DNA from: CALKCV01 sp964619285
GTDB taxonomy: Bacteria; Cyanobacteriota; Cyanobacteriia; Cyanobacteriales; Microcoleaceae
DNA length: 40,597 nt
Direction: 5' to 3'
NCBI GenBank assembly: GCA_964619285.1
Contig: CAZUCT010000022.1
Location: 1-40,597, forward strand
In this document: piece by piece, positions 22,283 through 29,137 of the stretch
How the letters are laid out: the number at the start of each line of letters is the position of its first letter
How positions within the stretch are numbered: position 1 is the first letter of the stretch
The notes under the pieces: model-generated
What the model saw: only the letters and a program-made list of their open reading frames with translations
Told to the model about the DNA's origin: nothing
Database searches by the model: none
Translations under genes and position numbers: made by a program

Positions 22283-23566
22283 GTGAGTGGAAATACCGCT
22301 ATTTTCTATGATATCCAAAACTTGTTAAAAGGACATAGTTTGTCAACTAGCAGCATTTCTTTAAAATCTATTTTTCAAGAAATCGAACGACTAGAAATAG
22401 TTAAGAGAATTTTAGTTCAAAAAGCTTATGCAGACTGGAGTAATCGAGAGCTATCAACTATGAAAAGAGAAATTAATGAATTGGGGATAGATCCGATTCA
22501 AATTTTTGGTTTTTCTTACTATCAAAAGAAAAATGCTGCTGATATTCAACTAGCTGTGGATAGCATCGATTTAGCTTATACCAGAACTTCTATTGATATT
22601 TTTGTCATCGTTTCTGGAGATGGCGGATTTTCAGCAGTTGCCAAAAAACTCCACGAATACGGTAAATATGTTGTTGGTTGCGGTTATGAATCTTCTACTA
22701 ATCAGGTTCTTGAGTCTGTTTGCGATTACTTTATTACCATAGACGACCCCGAATATTTAGAAGAAGAAAAATCTGAATTGGGAAAAACTCTTAACATTAC
22801 TAACCATATGGTTTTACGAATGTCTCAATCTCTTGAAAGATTAGTGAGTAACGATAGAAATGCAATCATAGAAAAGTCAGTTAGCATCATCAACTGGCTT
22901 GCAAAAGACAAGGAAACTTCAAAAAAATTATCAAGCTCTGGCTTAGACCTTTCTGTAGTTAAAGAGGCTTTTAAATACGGTATAGAAAATTTTGAGCCTC
23001 TCAAAATAGGACTGGTAAAATTCGTGCAATTCATTCAGTATATTTGTCGAAAGACAGATTTACAAGTCTTCACATTAGCCCAATCAACCACAACAAAAAT
23101 TGCTTTTAAAAATGCTAATATTAAAGGTATTGAACCTTTACCTTATTTAGATGATAGTTATCTTCATTCCCTAGAAAACTATAAATCTCTTTTGGCTACA
23201 AGTAAAAAACCTTGTCTTAAAATTATTGATTTAGAGGATTTTTACAAGATAACATCGTTAGTAGCTTTTTTAAAAGATAAAACCCACACTTTAGACAGTC
23301 TTTTAGAAAAAATTAATACTTCTTACCCTGACATAGAAAGTTCTAGTGTTAATCGGTATTTATTTTCTTTAGTCGCTCTTGAAATTTTCGATATGACTGA
23401 GGAAGAAAAAACCTTATCAGAACAGTTTTTTTACTTAAAACCAGAGTACTTCGATAATGAAAAGATTATCGAACAATTTCAAAAATCTGTTGTTAAGAAG
23501 CTTTCCTCTTTCTGGGGGGAAGATTTAAAACAAGATGTTGTTCGACAACTAATTAATGACGATTAA
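22283..23566 (+). CDS. NYN domain (LabA/DUF88-like) protein with LOTUS/OST-HTH domain
   Basis: This 427-residue protein starts at GTG 22283; an AAGGAG site lies 8 nt upstream. Residues 1-155 form a NYN/PIN-like nuclease domain with the acidic set D10 (FYDIQNL), D88 and D93 (ADIQLAVD), and D113 (SGDGGF). Residues about 185-265 (INWLAKDKETSKKL through IGLVKFVQFIQYICRK) fit an OST-HTH/LOTUS RNA-binding domain. The C-terminal 160 residues are helical and unassigned. The combination suggests an RNA-directed nuclease or RNA regulator (established for NYN and LOTUS families separately; the target here is unknown). The gene is intact and lies between repeat arrays. Confidence 0.88.
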   Translation: MSGNTAIFYDIQNLLKGHSLSTSSISLKSIFQEIERLEIVKRILVQKAYADWSNRELSTMKREINELGIDPIQIFGFSYYQKKNAADIQLAVDSIDLAYTRTSIDIFVIVSGDGGFSAVAKKLHEYGKYVVGCGYESSTNQVLESVCDYFITIDDPEYLEEEKSELGKTLNITNHMVLRMSQSLERLVSNDRNAIIEKSVSIINWLAKDKETSKKLSSSGLDLSVVKEAFKYGIENFEPLKIGLVKFVQFIQYICRKTDLQVFTLAQSTTTKIAFKNANIKGIEPLPYLDDSYLHSLENYKSLLATSKKPCLKIIDLEDFYKITSLVAFLKDKTHTLDSLLEKINTSYPDIESSSVNRYLFSLVALEIFDMTEEEKTLSEQFFYLKPEYFDNEKIIEQFQKSVVKKLSSFWGEDLKQDVVRQLINDD

Positions 23567-23659
23567 ATCTATCTCTTCAAAAGTAGCATTTCTGAGGCGA
23601 TCGCTAATAGGATTAATTGCTCTTTTAATACCCGCCGCCGCCAAACAGCTTGCTGCCAA
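23549..23659 (-). pseudogene. HEAT-like gene, 3' fragment
   Basis: In this frame the sequence reads LAASCLAAAGIKRAINPISD and RLRNATFEEIDLIV before a stop. This is the natural continuation of the HEAT-like protein at 23790-24164, which breaks off after DEQYRVHL. The two pieces are in different frames and separated by about 166 bp of repeat. The fragment also ends early, overlapping the 3' end of the NYN gene by 18 bp, so the gene has lost its 3' end too. Confidence 0.65.
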
Positions 23660-23754
23660 ACAGGGATATTGTGGGAGCATCCCATATTTGTAAAAATATC
23701 GAATATTCAGTTTTTTATTTACTTTTCCCTTTTCCCTTCTTGCCTTTTCCCCAA

Positions 23755-23791
23755 CTCTTGCCTCTTGCCTCTTGCCTCTTGCCTCTTGCCT
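23755..23791. repeat. CTCTTGC heptamer tandem repeat
   Basis: Five perfect 7-bp units of CTCTTGC followed by CT lie inside the insertion that splits the HEAT-like gene. Degenerate TTTTCCC runs precede it at 23722-23740. Confidence 0.95.
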
Positions 23792-24164
23792 AAAAGCGTT
23801 GAATTTTTGGGTTTTGACTTGCATTGAGATGCACCCGATATTGTTCGTCGCGGGAAATGGCATTTAATAAAACATCAACTCCCACCTGCGAACCAAATCT
23901 TAATAGCACCGCTGCTGCCAGAATTTTTGTTTCCGAATCTTCCGTTTTATTGACAAGTTGTTCCAGATGGGGAATTATAATCGAACCGAAACGGTAAAGG
24001 CGTTCTGCCAGAGGAAATTTATAAGCAGCTTTGCTAAAAGTTTCTACAGTTTTGAGTGCCAGTAAGTTAACTATTTCTGCGGCAGTATCTACAGCAATAA
24101 CCTGTTTTTTCAGTTCGCCCGATTCTAAATTTTCCACAGTTTTGTTAACGTCTAATTTGTTCAT
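23790..24164 (-). pseudogene. HEAT-repeat-like protein, 5' part, disrupted
   Basis: This open frame of 124 codons starts MNKLDVNKTVENLESG and has helical pairs typical of HEAT repeats (ERLYRFGSIIIPHLEQL, ETKILAAAVLLRFGSQVG, VDVLLNAISRDEQYRVHL). The last residues (NASQNPKIQRF) are unrelated and come from the repeat insert. The lost continuation is recognisable downstream at 23549-23659. The shortened product might still be made. The family relation is inferred from repeat pattern; the function is unknown. Confidence 0.65.
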
Positions 24165-24800
24165 TATCTAACCCTCATGCTGCTATTAAATTTGTTTTTA
24201 ATCTACTCAGTTCTTGCAATTATAAACCACTTTTCAAATATGGTCGTTTGGTTAGCAGGGCTAATTATCTCTAGGGATTTAATCGTGTTTTTGTTTTCGT
24301 AAACTAGGGCGTTGAAAAAGCTAATTAAAATTCTATCGCCCACTAAACCCCCAATAGTTCTCCAGAAAACCGGTTTTTCGGTATCTCAGAAACCCGGTTT
24401 TTTAGACAATACCTTCACCATTTTCTACTCAAGGCTAACTCGCCCGCCAGAAACCGGGTTTTTTCAAAAAACCCGGTTTCTTAAATCTCCATGCTGGCGA
24501 AGGTATTGTTAGAAAAACCGGGTTTCTACAAACTCGGTTAAACTTTAGGGATGTTGGGTTCCGGTTCGCTCCACCCAACCTACAAACTCGGTTAAACTTT
24601 AGGGGTGTTGGGTTCCGGTTCGCTCCACCCAACCTACAAACTCGGTTAAACTTTAGGGGTGTTGGGTTCCGGTTCGCTCCACCCAACCTACAAACTCGGT
24701 TACACTTTAGGAATGTTGGGTTCCGTTCCGCCCCACCCAACCTACAAACTACTCTCAATTGTTAATTGTTAATTGTTAATTGATATAAGGAGGTTGCCGG
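24165..24800. other. Repeat-filled intergenic region
   Basis: Positions 24165-24360 show nothing recognisable. Positions 24362-24528 hold AAACCCGG arms and the composite ACAATACCTTC...GGCGAAGGTATTG unit in both orientations. Positions 24533-24748 are the second 54-bp array and 24757-24782 are heptamers. An AAGGAGG ribosome site for the next gene follows at 24787. Confidence 0.85.
24533..24748. repeat. 54-bp tandem array 2 (GTTGGGT...ACCCAAC)
   Basis: CGGTTA unit markers lie at 24536, 24590, 24644 and 24698, exactly 54 bp apart. Units differ by a few bases (for example TTAGGGATG, TTAGGGGTG and TTAGGAATG). The array, the AAACTACTC junction and the following AATTGTT heptamers repeat the order seen at array 1. 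Confidence 0.95.
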
Positions 24801-25289
24801 ATGTATAGCATGAACGAAGGTAAAGACGTCGCCAAACAGGCAGCAAGAGATATCGAAGCTTGGCTGTTAAGTCTCTCGCGAACTATAAGCCTCGTTAACG
24901 TCGAAGATGACCCCGAATATCAGAAAGTCGATGTCGATTTACTCTATACTACTAACAAAGGTTCCTATAAGCTGGAAATCAAGGGCGATCGCTACCACAA
25001 AACCGGCAACTTCTTCCTCGAAACTCACAGCAACAAAGAACGAGGAACCCCCGGTTGCTTTCTCTACACCGCAGCCGACTGGGTATTATATTACTTTGTT
25101 ACTCCACGCACTCTCTATTTACTACCGATGCCGGCAACTCGGGAATGGTTTGCCGCAAATATCGATAGATTTCGCGAAAGGTCGACCGCGACCAAAACCG
25201 ACCGAGGCTTTTATACTACCGTCGGGCGTTTAGTTCCGATAAATGTCGTGCGCGATGAAGTGGAGGGAGTGCGGAAGTTGAGTCTTTAG
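24801..25289 (+). CDS. PD-(D/E)XK nuclease-like protein
   Basis: This 162-residue protein resembles small restriction-fold nucleases. The acidic/lysine set is D46 in KVDVDLLYT, then E59 and K61 in YKLEIKGDRY, followed by TGNFFLETHSN and GCFLYTAADWVLYYF. It has a strong AAGGAGG ribosome site 8 nt upstream; a second Met at position 4 is possible. A nuclease role is inferred from the D-(x12)-E-x-K pattern; substrate and partners are unknown. A short-repeat block and a small-RNA candidate follow. Confidence 0.72.
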   Translation: MYSMNEGKDVAKQAARDIEAWLLSLSRTISLVNVEDDPEYQKVDVDLLYTTNKGSYKLEIKGDRYHKTGNFFLETHSNKERGTPGCFLYTAADWVLYYFVTPRTLYLLPMPATREWFAANIDRFRERSTATKTDRGFYTTVGRLVPINVVRDEVEGVRKLSL

Positions 25290-25291
25290 CA

Positions 25292-25370
25292 TCTGGTGAA
25301 ACCCGGTTTTTTAGAAAAACCGGGTTTCTAGGGGAAAAACCGGGTTTCTAGGGGAAAAACCGGGTTTCTT
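25292..25370. repeat. AAACCCGG palindrome with 20-bp tandem copies
   Basis: After a palindrome (GAAACCCGGTTTTTT...AAAAACCGGGTTTC) the 20-bp unit CGGGTTTCTAGGGGAAAAAC repeats with starts at 25321, 25341 and 25361. The last copy runs into the -35 element of the small RNA. Confidence 0.93.
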
Positions 25371-25396
25371 GCTTGTCAAAAAAAAACTGCTATAAT
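25369..25396 (+). promoter_or_regulatory. Sigma70-type promoter for the small RNA
   Basis: A TTGCTT -35 element (25369-25374) is followed 16 bp later by a perfect TATAAT -10 (25391-25396). The expected start is around 25403. The -35 begins in the last two bases of a repeat copy. Confidence 0.75.
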
Positions 25397-25402
25397 AAAA
25401 TA

Positions 25403-25590
25403 GAATTGGTCGTGAATGAATCTAGTCATGTACGCACGGTAGGTCCGAGCAACGTCTCCCTTTGGTCGGGGAAGTCGCCAATCGGACTGTTGACGCTTGG
25501 AGTCTGATTAAACAGATAACGAGTTTTCCCTTAAAAGGGGTCAGCCGATGCGTAAAAGACTCCCGCCAGAGCAAAACATGGCGGGTTTTT
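25403..25590 (+). ncRNA. Structured small RNA, possibly 6S RNA
   Basis: This is a region of about 188 nt with its own promoter and a strong terminator and no ORF. A closing stem pairs AGTC (25424) with GACT (25558-25561), then ACGCA-CGG with CCG-ATGCGT. Inside, GTCCGA (25443-25448) pairs with TCGGAC (25482-25487), capped by a CTCCC/GGGGA helix. A small TTCCCTT/AAGGGG hairpin lies in the 3' strand. A long irregular rod with a side hairpin in the 3' strand and a length near 185 nt are the features of 6S RNA, which binds RNA polymerase holoenzyme. SRP RNA, RNase P RNA and tmRNA signatures are absent. The presence of an RNA is fairly sure; the 6S identity is less so. Confidence 0.65.
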
Positions 25591-25593
25591 TTT
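25562..25593 (+). terminator. Intrinsic terminator of the small RNA
   Basis: CCCGCCA (25562-25568) and TGGCGGG (25579-25585) form a perfect 7-bp GC-rich stem with a 10-nt loop, followed by eight T residues. This is the strongest intrinsic terminator in the window. Confidence 0.92.
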
Positions 25594-25648
25594 GCGAAAT
25601 ATCTTCTCTTTTTTCAAATCTTCTCTTTTTTCAACCTCAAAACAACCC

Positions 25649-26245
25649 ATGTCTTACAGTAAATTCACCATAGAAGAGTTGAAAAAAACTTTTAATCTAA
25701 CTATCGCGGAGACAGCGGGAAAATTTAATAACCTGCCCGAAATTCCACCATCTCAATTTCTGCAAGAAGCTTTACAATATTACATACCTTTAGCCGTCGC
25801 TATTGGTACAGAAAAAGTACGTTCCGAGTTAATTGTTGCGCCTATTTTATTCGCAATTAAAAAACAATTAAACAATCGAATAAGCGTGTTTTCCGGTACG
25901 GAATTTAACGTCAACGTCGAACAAAGTTTGAACGGTTTTTGCGACTTTATTATTAGTCTTTCTCCCCTGCAACTTTTAATCGAAGCGCCAGTTGTTGCTT
26001 TAGTCGAAGCGAAAAATGATAATATCAAATCCGGTTTAGCTCAATGCATGGCAGAAATGGTAGCAGCCCAAATTTTTAATCAGAGGGAAGGTAACGATAT
26101 CCCTAAAATTTATGGGGCTGTAACTACTGGAACTGCTTGGCAATTTTTAGAGTTGGAATCTCAAAACGTGACGGTAGATTTAGAAGAATATCCCATCAAT
26201 AACTTACCAAAAATTTTAGGAATTTTAACCAGTTTTGTTAGCTAG
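25649..26245 (+). CDS. PD-(D/E)XK nuclease-like protein, related to 9913-10524
   Basis: The ATG at 25649 gives 198 residues. The earlier in-frame TTG at 25592 falls in the small RNA terminator and is rejected. The N-terminus contains YIPLAVAIGTEKVRSELIVAPIL. The core CDFIISLSPLQ, then PVVALVEAKNDNIKSGLAQCMAEM follows the same D...E-A-K pattern and continues with YGAVTTGTAWQFLEL, as in the protein at 9913. This type resembles the N-terminal restriction-like domain found in type I R subunits and many cyanobacterial orphans. The function is unknown. The GNAT gene starts 8 bp after it, so the two are likely co-transcribed. Confidence 0.72.
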   Translation: MSYSKFTIEELKKTFNLTIAETAGKFNNLPEIPPSQFLQEALQYYIPLAVAIGTEKVRSELIVAPILFAIKKQLNNRISVFSGTEFNVNVEQSLNGFCDFIISLSPLQLLIEAPVVALVEAKNDNIKSGLAQCMAEMVAAQIFNQREGNDIPKIYGAVTTGTAWQFLELESQNVTVDLEEYPINNLPKILGILTSFVS

Positions 26246-26253
26246 CAATTAAA

Positions 26254-26808
26254 ATGCAAATCGTCGATATTTACCCCGATAACTCGCAGTTAATTCAACA
26301 AGTCGCCGACTTATTATTTGTCAGTTTTCAAGAAAATTATCCCCACGCTTGGCCTAACATTGAAGCTGCCTTAAAGGAAGTAGAAGAATCTCTCGCGGAA
26401 GATAGAATTAGTCGAGTGGCGATCGCCGAGGAAAACGGTATGGTTTTAGGATGGATCGGCGGCATCAAACAATATAACGGCTTCGTTTGGGAATTGCATC
26501 CCTTAGCAGTTAAAGCAGAATTTCGCAGAAGAGGAATCGGCAGATCTCTGGTTGCAGACTTAGAAAAAGAAGTGAAAAAACGAGGCGGTATCACTCTTTG
26601 GGTAGGAACTGATGACGAAAATAATCAAACCAGTTTGTCGCAAAAAAATCTTTATCCTAACCTCTGGGAACACGTCAAAAACATCAAAAATTGGCGCGGT
26701 CATCCCTACGCTTTTTATCAAAAAATTGGTTTTGTGATAGTTGGAGTCATGCCCGATGCCAACGGTCTAGGAAAACCAGATATTTATATGGCCAAACGGA
26801 TTACTTAA
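26254..26808 (+). CDS. GNAT acetyltransferase resembling AAC(6')-I
   Basis: This is a 184-residue GNAT protein. Motif A is VKAEFRRRGIGRSLVADLE (acetyl-CoA loop R-R-x-G-I-G). Several segments follow aminoglycoside 6'-N-acetyltransferases closely: GWIGGIKQYNGFVWELHPL, LWVGTDDENNQTSLS, HPYAFYQKIGFVIVGVMPDA and NGLGKPDIYMAK. In characterised relatives the enzyme acetylates the 6'-amino group of aminoglycosides. Here it is a chromosomal environmental homologue, so the natural substrate is uncertain. It starts 8 bp after the upstream nuclease-like gene. Confidence 0.88.
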   Translation: MQIVDIYPDNSQLIQQVADLLFVSFQENYPHAWPNIEAALKEVEESLAEDRISRVAIAEENGMVLGWIGGIKQYNGFVWELHPLAVKAEFRRRGIGRSLVADLEKEVKKRGGITLWVGTDDENNQTSLSQKNLYPNLWEHVKNIKNWRGHPYAFYQKIGFVIVGVMPDANGLGKPDIYMAKRIT

Positions 26809-26831
26809 AATTTTTAAAACACTTTTAACTA

Positions 26832-26926
26832 AGGGACTTGTAATTTAATAAGATACCGATGTTGGGTGGAGGTTCGCGCGCGCCCTACCTACAAGAGACT
26901 GGTAGTTTATTTTTGCACAAGTCCCT
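26832..26926. mobile_element. 95-bp MITE-like element with terminal inverted repeats
   Basis: The ends are AGGGACTTGT (26832) and ACAAGTCCCT (ending 26926), perfect over 10 bp and similar for about 26 bp (ATAAnnTACC in both arms). The interior carries a GTTGGGTGG...CCCTACCTAC fragment of the 54-bp repeat family. There is no coding capacity. The right end supplies the stop codon of the next gene. Confidence 0.75.
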
Positions 26927-27173
26927 AATAACCCAGAAGATATTTTTCCACATCTTGCCAGGATTCCTCGCTGTAATGAGGCTTGAGGAAATCTATAATA
27001 CTGTTGTCTATTAGTCCTTCCTCATCCCCAGTATGACCTTGATGAGAAAGGGCCTGAGTCAAATGGCGGGCGCTGTCGATTAATCCCGCTATAAAATGAT
27101 GTTCTTGAACCCATTCCACCGGATCTGGTGCTTTTGTATGGCTTTTTTGGGAGATGCTATTTGGAGTTTTCAT
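26925..27173 (-). CDS. Hypothetical protein, C-terminus set by a MITE
   Basis: This 82-residue protein with no recognised family contains DPVEWVQEHHFIAGLIDSAR, HLTQALSHQGHTGDEEGLID and a final HYSEESWQDVEKYLLGY. It has Trp, His and acidic residues in a soluble helical pattern. Its TAG stop is formed at the junction with the inverted repeat of the MITE-like element, so the ancestral protein may have been longer. An upstream GAACAAGAG stretch gives a weak ribosome site. Confidence 0.6.
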   Translation of the reverse strand: MKTPNSISQKSHTKAPDPVEWVQEHHFIAGLIDSARHLTQALSHQGHTGDEEGLIDNSIIDFLKPHYSEESWQDVEKYLLGY

Positions 27174-27269
27174 AATCTCTTGTTCGGTAAAAACCCTGAA
27201 TTTACAACAAATTTTTCCTAACCGTTCGGTGAAATTACGCAGGTTGAAACCTTGATTTAAAACAATAAT

Positions 27270-27437
27270 TTATGGGCTATTGGCCTCAGTAAAAATAACA
27301 CAATCTTCAAAACACATTTGGGGGGTTTCACCCTCCATCCACCCATTAACAGCATCAGGAAATAGAGCCGTTCTATAAACTAAGTCTCTATTATTATTAT
27401 CTCTTCTCAAAAGAATTTTTGCCGTGACTATTGTCAG
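27270..27437 (-). pseudogene. Small ORF lacking an ATG start
   Basis: The frame encodes 55 codons, reading after CTG: TIVTAKILLRRDNNNRDLVY, RTALFPDAVNGWMEG and ETPQMCFEDCVIFTEANSP, then TAA. The composition looks like a genuine soluble protein, but the frame opens just after a TAG and has no ATG, GTG or TTG at the natural beginning. A CTG at 27437 stands where an ATG would be expected. It is either a gene with a CTG start or one that lost its start codon. No family is recognised. Confidence 0.45.
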
Positions 27438-27783
27438 ATAAGTCTAGTGACAAAATCGACTTTTTTTTGTGATTTAGATCGACTTTCATAGAAGAGCTCT
27501 TTCTTCTATCCTTTCAAAGCCTTCTTAATTATTTTTTAATATTTGACTGGAAACACGACCCCGCCTGCGAAACTCCAATCCGTGGGACGGGTGTCCCCCC
27601 TGTCAAACCCCAAACCCCTTCTAGGGATGTCCCGCCGGGAGCTCGGAAACCCGGTTTTTTCAGGCCTCAGAAACCCGGTTTTTCCAAAAAACCGGGTTTC
27701 TTGACCTGCTGGGCCGTCCCCCTCCCTGTCAAAGGGCCCTTTATATTAAATTAGAAAAAAGAAACAAAGCAAGCAGCCGGTCC
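27438..27783. other. Intergenic region with AAACCCGG repeats
   Basis: Mostly unremarkable AT-rich sequence to about 27550, then a C/G-rich stretch. Positions 27645-27702 hold AAACCCGGTTTTTT twice and the complementary arm AAAAAACCGGGTTTC once. No gene is seen. Confidence 0.7.
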
Positions 27784-28674
27784 GTGGACAAAATTTTTAT
27801 ACAAATAGTCGCTTATAGAGATAAAGAACTGGTACCGACGGTGAAAGAGGCCATTAGTCGAGCGACCCATCCCGATCGCCTCACCTTCGGCATCTGCTGG
27901 CAATACGCTTCCCAGGAAGAACTCGACTATATCGAGCAACTCAGGCCATTTAGCAACTGTCGCATTGTCGCCATTACTGCCAGTCAGGCCCGAGGCGTCG
28001 GTTGGGCCCGGGCCCTGGTCCAGAAACTCTGGCAGCAAGAACGCTACACCCTCCAAACAGACGCCCACATGAGGTTTGCCGACGGGTGGGATGCGGACAT
28101 TATCGAGATGCTGGCGATGTGTCCCAGCGAAAAACCGCTTTTAAGCGCCTATCCCCCCGCCTACGAACCGCCGAGAAACCTCATCGACGATACCCCCACT
28201 CGCTTAGTACCAAAAGGCTTTTCGGACTCGGGCATCTTAAGTCTGAAAGCGGGGGGCAGTTTGAGGGAATATTCCGCGCCCCAACCGGGGATGTTTGTAG
28301 CGGCGGGGTACATATTTGCCGAGGCGAAGTTGATTCAAGAGGTGCCTTACGATCCGCAAATTTACTTTGGTGGCGAGGAGGTTTTGTTGGCGACGAGGGC
28401 CTGGACGAGGGGTTGGGATATTTATCATCCCCACCGGGCCATAATCTGGCATTTTTACAACAGCGGCGGACAACGACCGGTCCACTGGGCGGATCGGCAA
28501 GATTGGTGGGTTTTTAATCGCATCTCCGAACAGAGATTTCGGCAGATTTTAGGAATGGAAACGCCAGAGGAAAATTTTGGGATTTATGGTTTGGGAAATG
28601 TTAGAAGTTTGGCGGAATATGAGGATTTGGCGGGGGTTAATTTTCAGAAACGCTGGATTGTTTGTTGGATTTGA
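27784..28674 (+). CDS. GlcNAc-transferase family protein (GT60-like, Skp1 GnT1-like)
   Basis: This 296-residue protein starts at GTG 27784. It matches the layout of the cytoplasmic N-acetylglucosaminyltransferase family known from the Dictyostelium Skp1-hydroxyproline enzyme. The N-terminus is IFIQIVAYRDKELVPTVKEA. A GVGWAR nucleotide-sugar region follows. The metal/donor motif is LQTDAHMRFADGWD, with AGYIFAEAKLIQEVPYDP, the IYFGGEEVLLATRAWTRGWD acceptor segment and a YHPHRAIIWHFY tail also present. It has no signal peptide or membrane segment. The bacterial acceptor is unknown. GC content is higher than its neighbours and codon choice is typical of the host. It is isolated, with repeats on both sides. 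Confidence 0.82.
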   Translation: MDKIFIQIVAYRDKELVPTVKEAISRATHPDRLTFGICWQYASQEELDYIEQLRPFSNCRIVAITASQARGVGWARALVQKLWQQERYTLQTDAHMRFADGWDADIIEMLAMCPSEKPLLSAYPPAYEPPRNLIDDTPTRLVPKGFSDSGILSLKAGGSLREYSAPQPGMFVAAGYIFAEAKLIQEVPYDPQIYFGGEEVLLATRAWTRGWDIYHPHRAIIWHFYNSGGQRPVHWADRQDWWVFNRISEQRFRQILGMETPEENFGIYGLGNVRSLAEYEDLAGVNFQKRWIVCWI

Positions 28675-28812
28675 ATTAGTTGTCAATTGTTAATTGTTAA
28701 TTGTTAATTGTTAATTGCTTCAGAAAGTTTGTAGGTCGGGCTCCGCGAACCTCCACCCAACATCATTAAAGTTTAGTTTCTCGTAAATTTACAAATAGGA
28801 AAAACCCATTTT
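28675..28812. repeat. Heptamers and a GTAGGT-CACCCAAC repeat
   Basis: AATTGTT heptamers occupy 28685-28717. They are followed by a GTAGGTCGGGCTCCGCGAAC...CCACCCAAC hairpin fragment at about 28730-28763 of the same kind as in the 54-bp arrays. Confidence 0.85.
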
Positions 28813-29031
28813 TCATCCTCGAAGAACTTCCAGTCTTTTTTCCAAAGAAAGCCTCATTTTATAAAAAGAACTCCACTCGACAAAATCGATATCGTCGCCG
28901 AGTTATCCATTTTTAAAACGTCGATAAAAGTCTTCATAACCCATTTGGTATTGAGTCTCAAATTGCTTTAATTCTGCTTCTAATTCTGCTGCTTGTTTTC
29001 TTAAGTTTTCAATTCTTCTTTTATTGCTCAT
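28813..29031 (-). pseudogene. Small helical protein gene with an in-frame stop
   Basis: From the ATG at 29031 (AGAGG site upstream) the frame reads MSNKRRIENLRKQAAELEAE and LKQFETQYQMGYEDFYRRFKNG, then TAA at 28903-28905. The same frame continues LGDDIDFVEWSSFYKMRLSL and EKRLEVLRG to a TGA at 28813. The full 72-codon frame resembles small cyanobacterial antitoxin-like proteins of the form ...DDID-x-VEWSSFYKM. A single CAA-to-TAA change would explain the stop. A 42-residue product may still be made. Confidence 0.7.
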
Positions 29032-29137
29032 CTCTTAAATCCTCTTTTAAATCTTACTATAAATCGCAGCGTTTATGTTGGGTTCCGTTTCACTCCACCC
29101 AACCTACAGTTTACTACAGTTTACTTTAAATAAAATC

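Noticed and set aside
25592..25648. Upstream extension of the 25649-26245 protein
   Set aside because: Begins with TTG inside the T-run of the small RNA terminator; the ATG at 25649 gives the family-like N-terminus.
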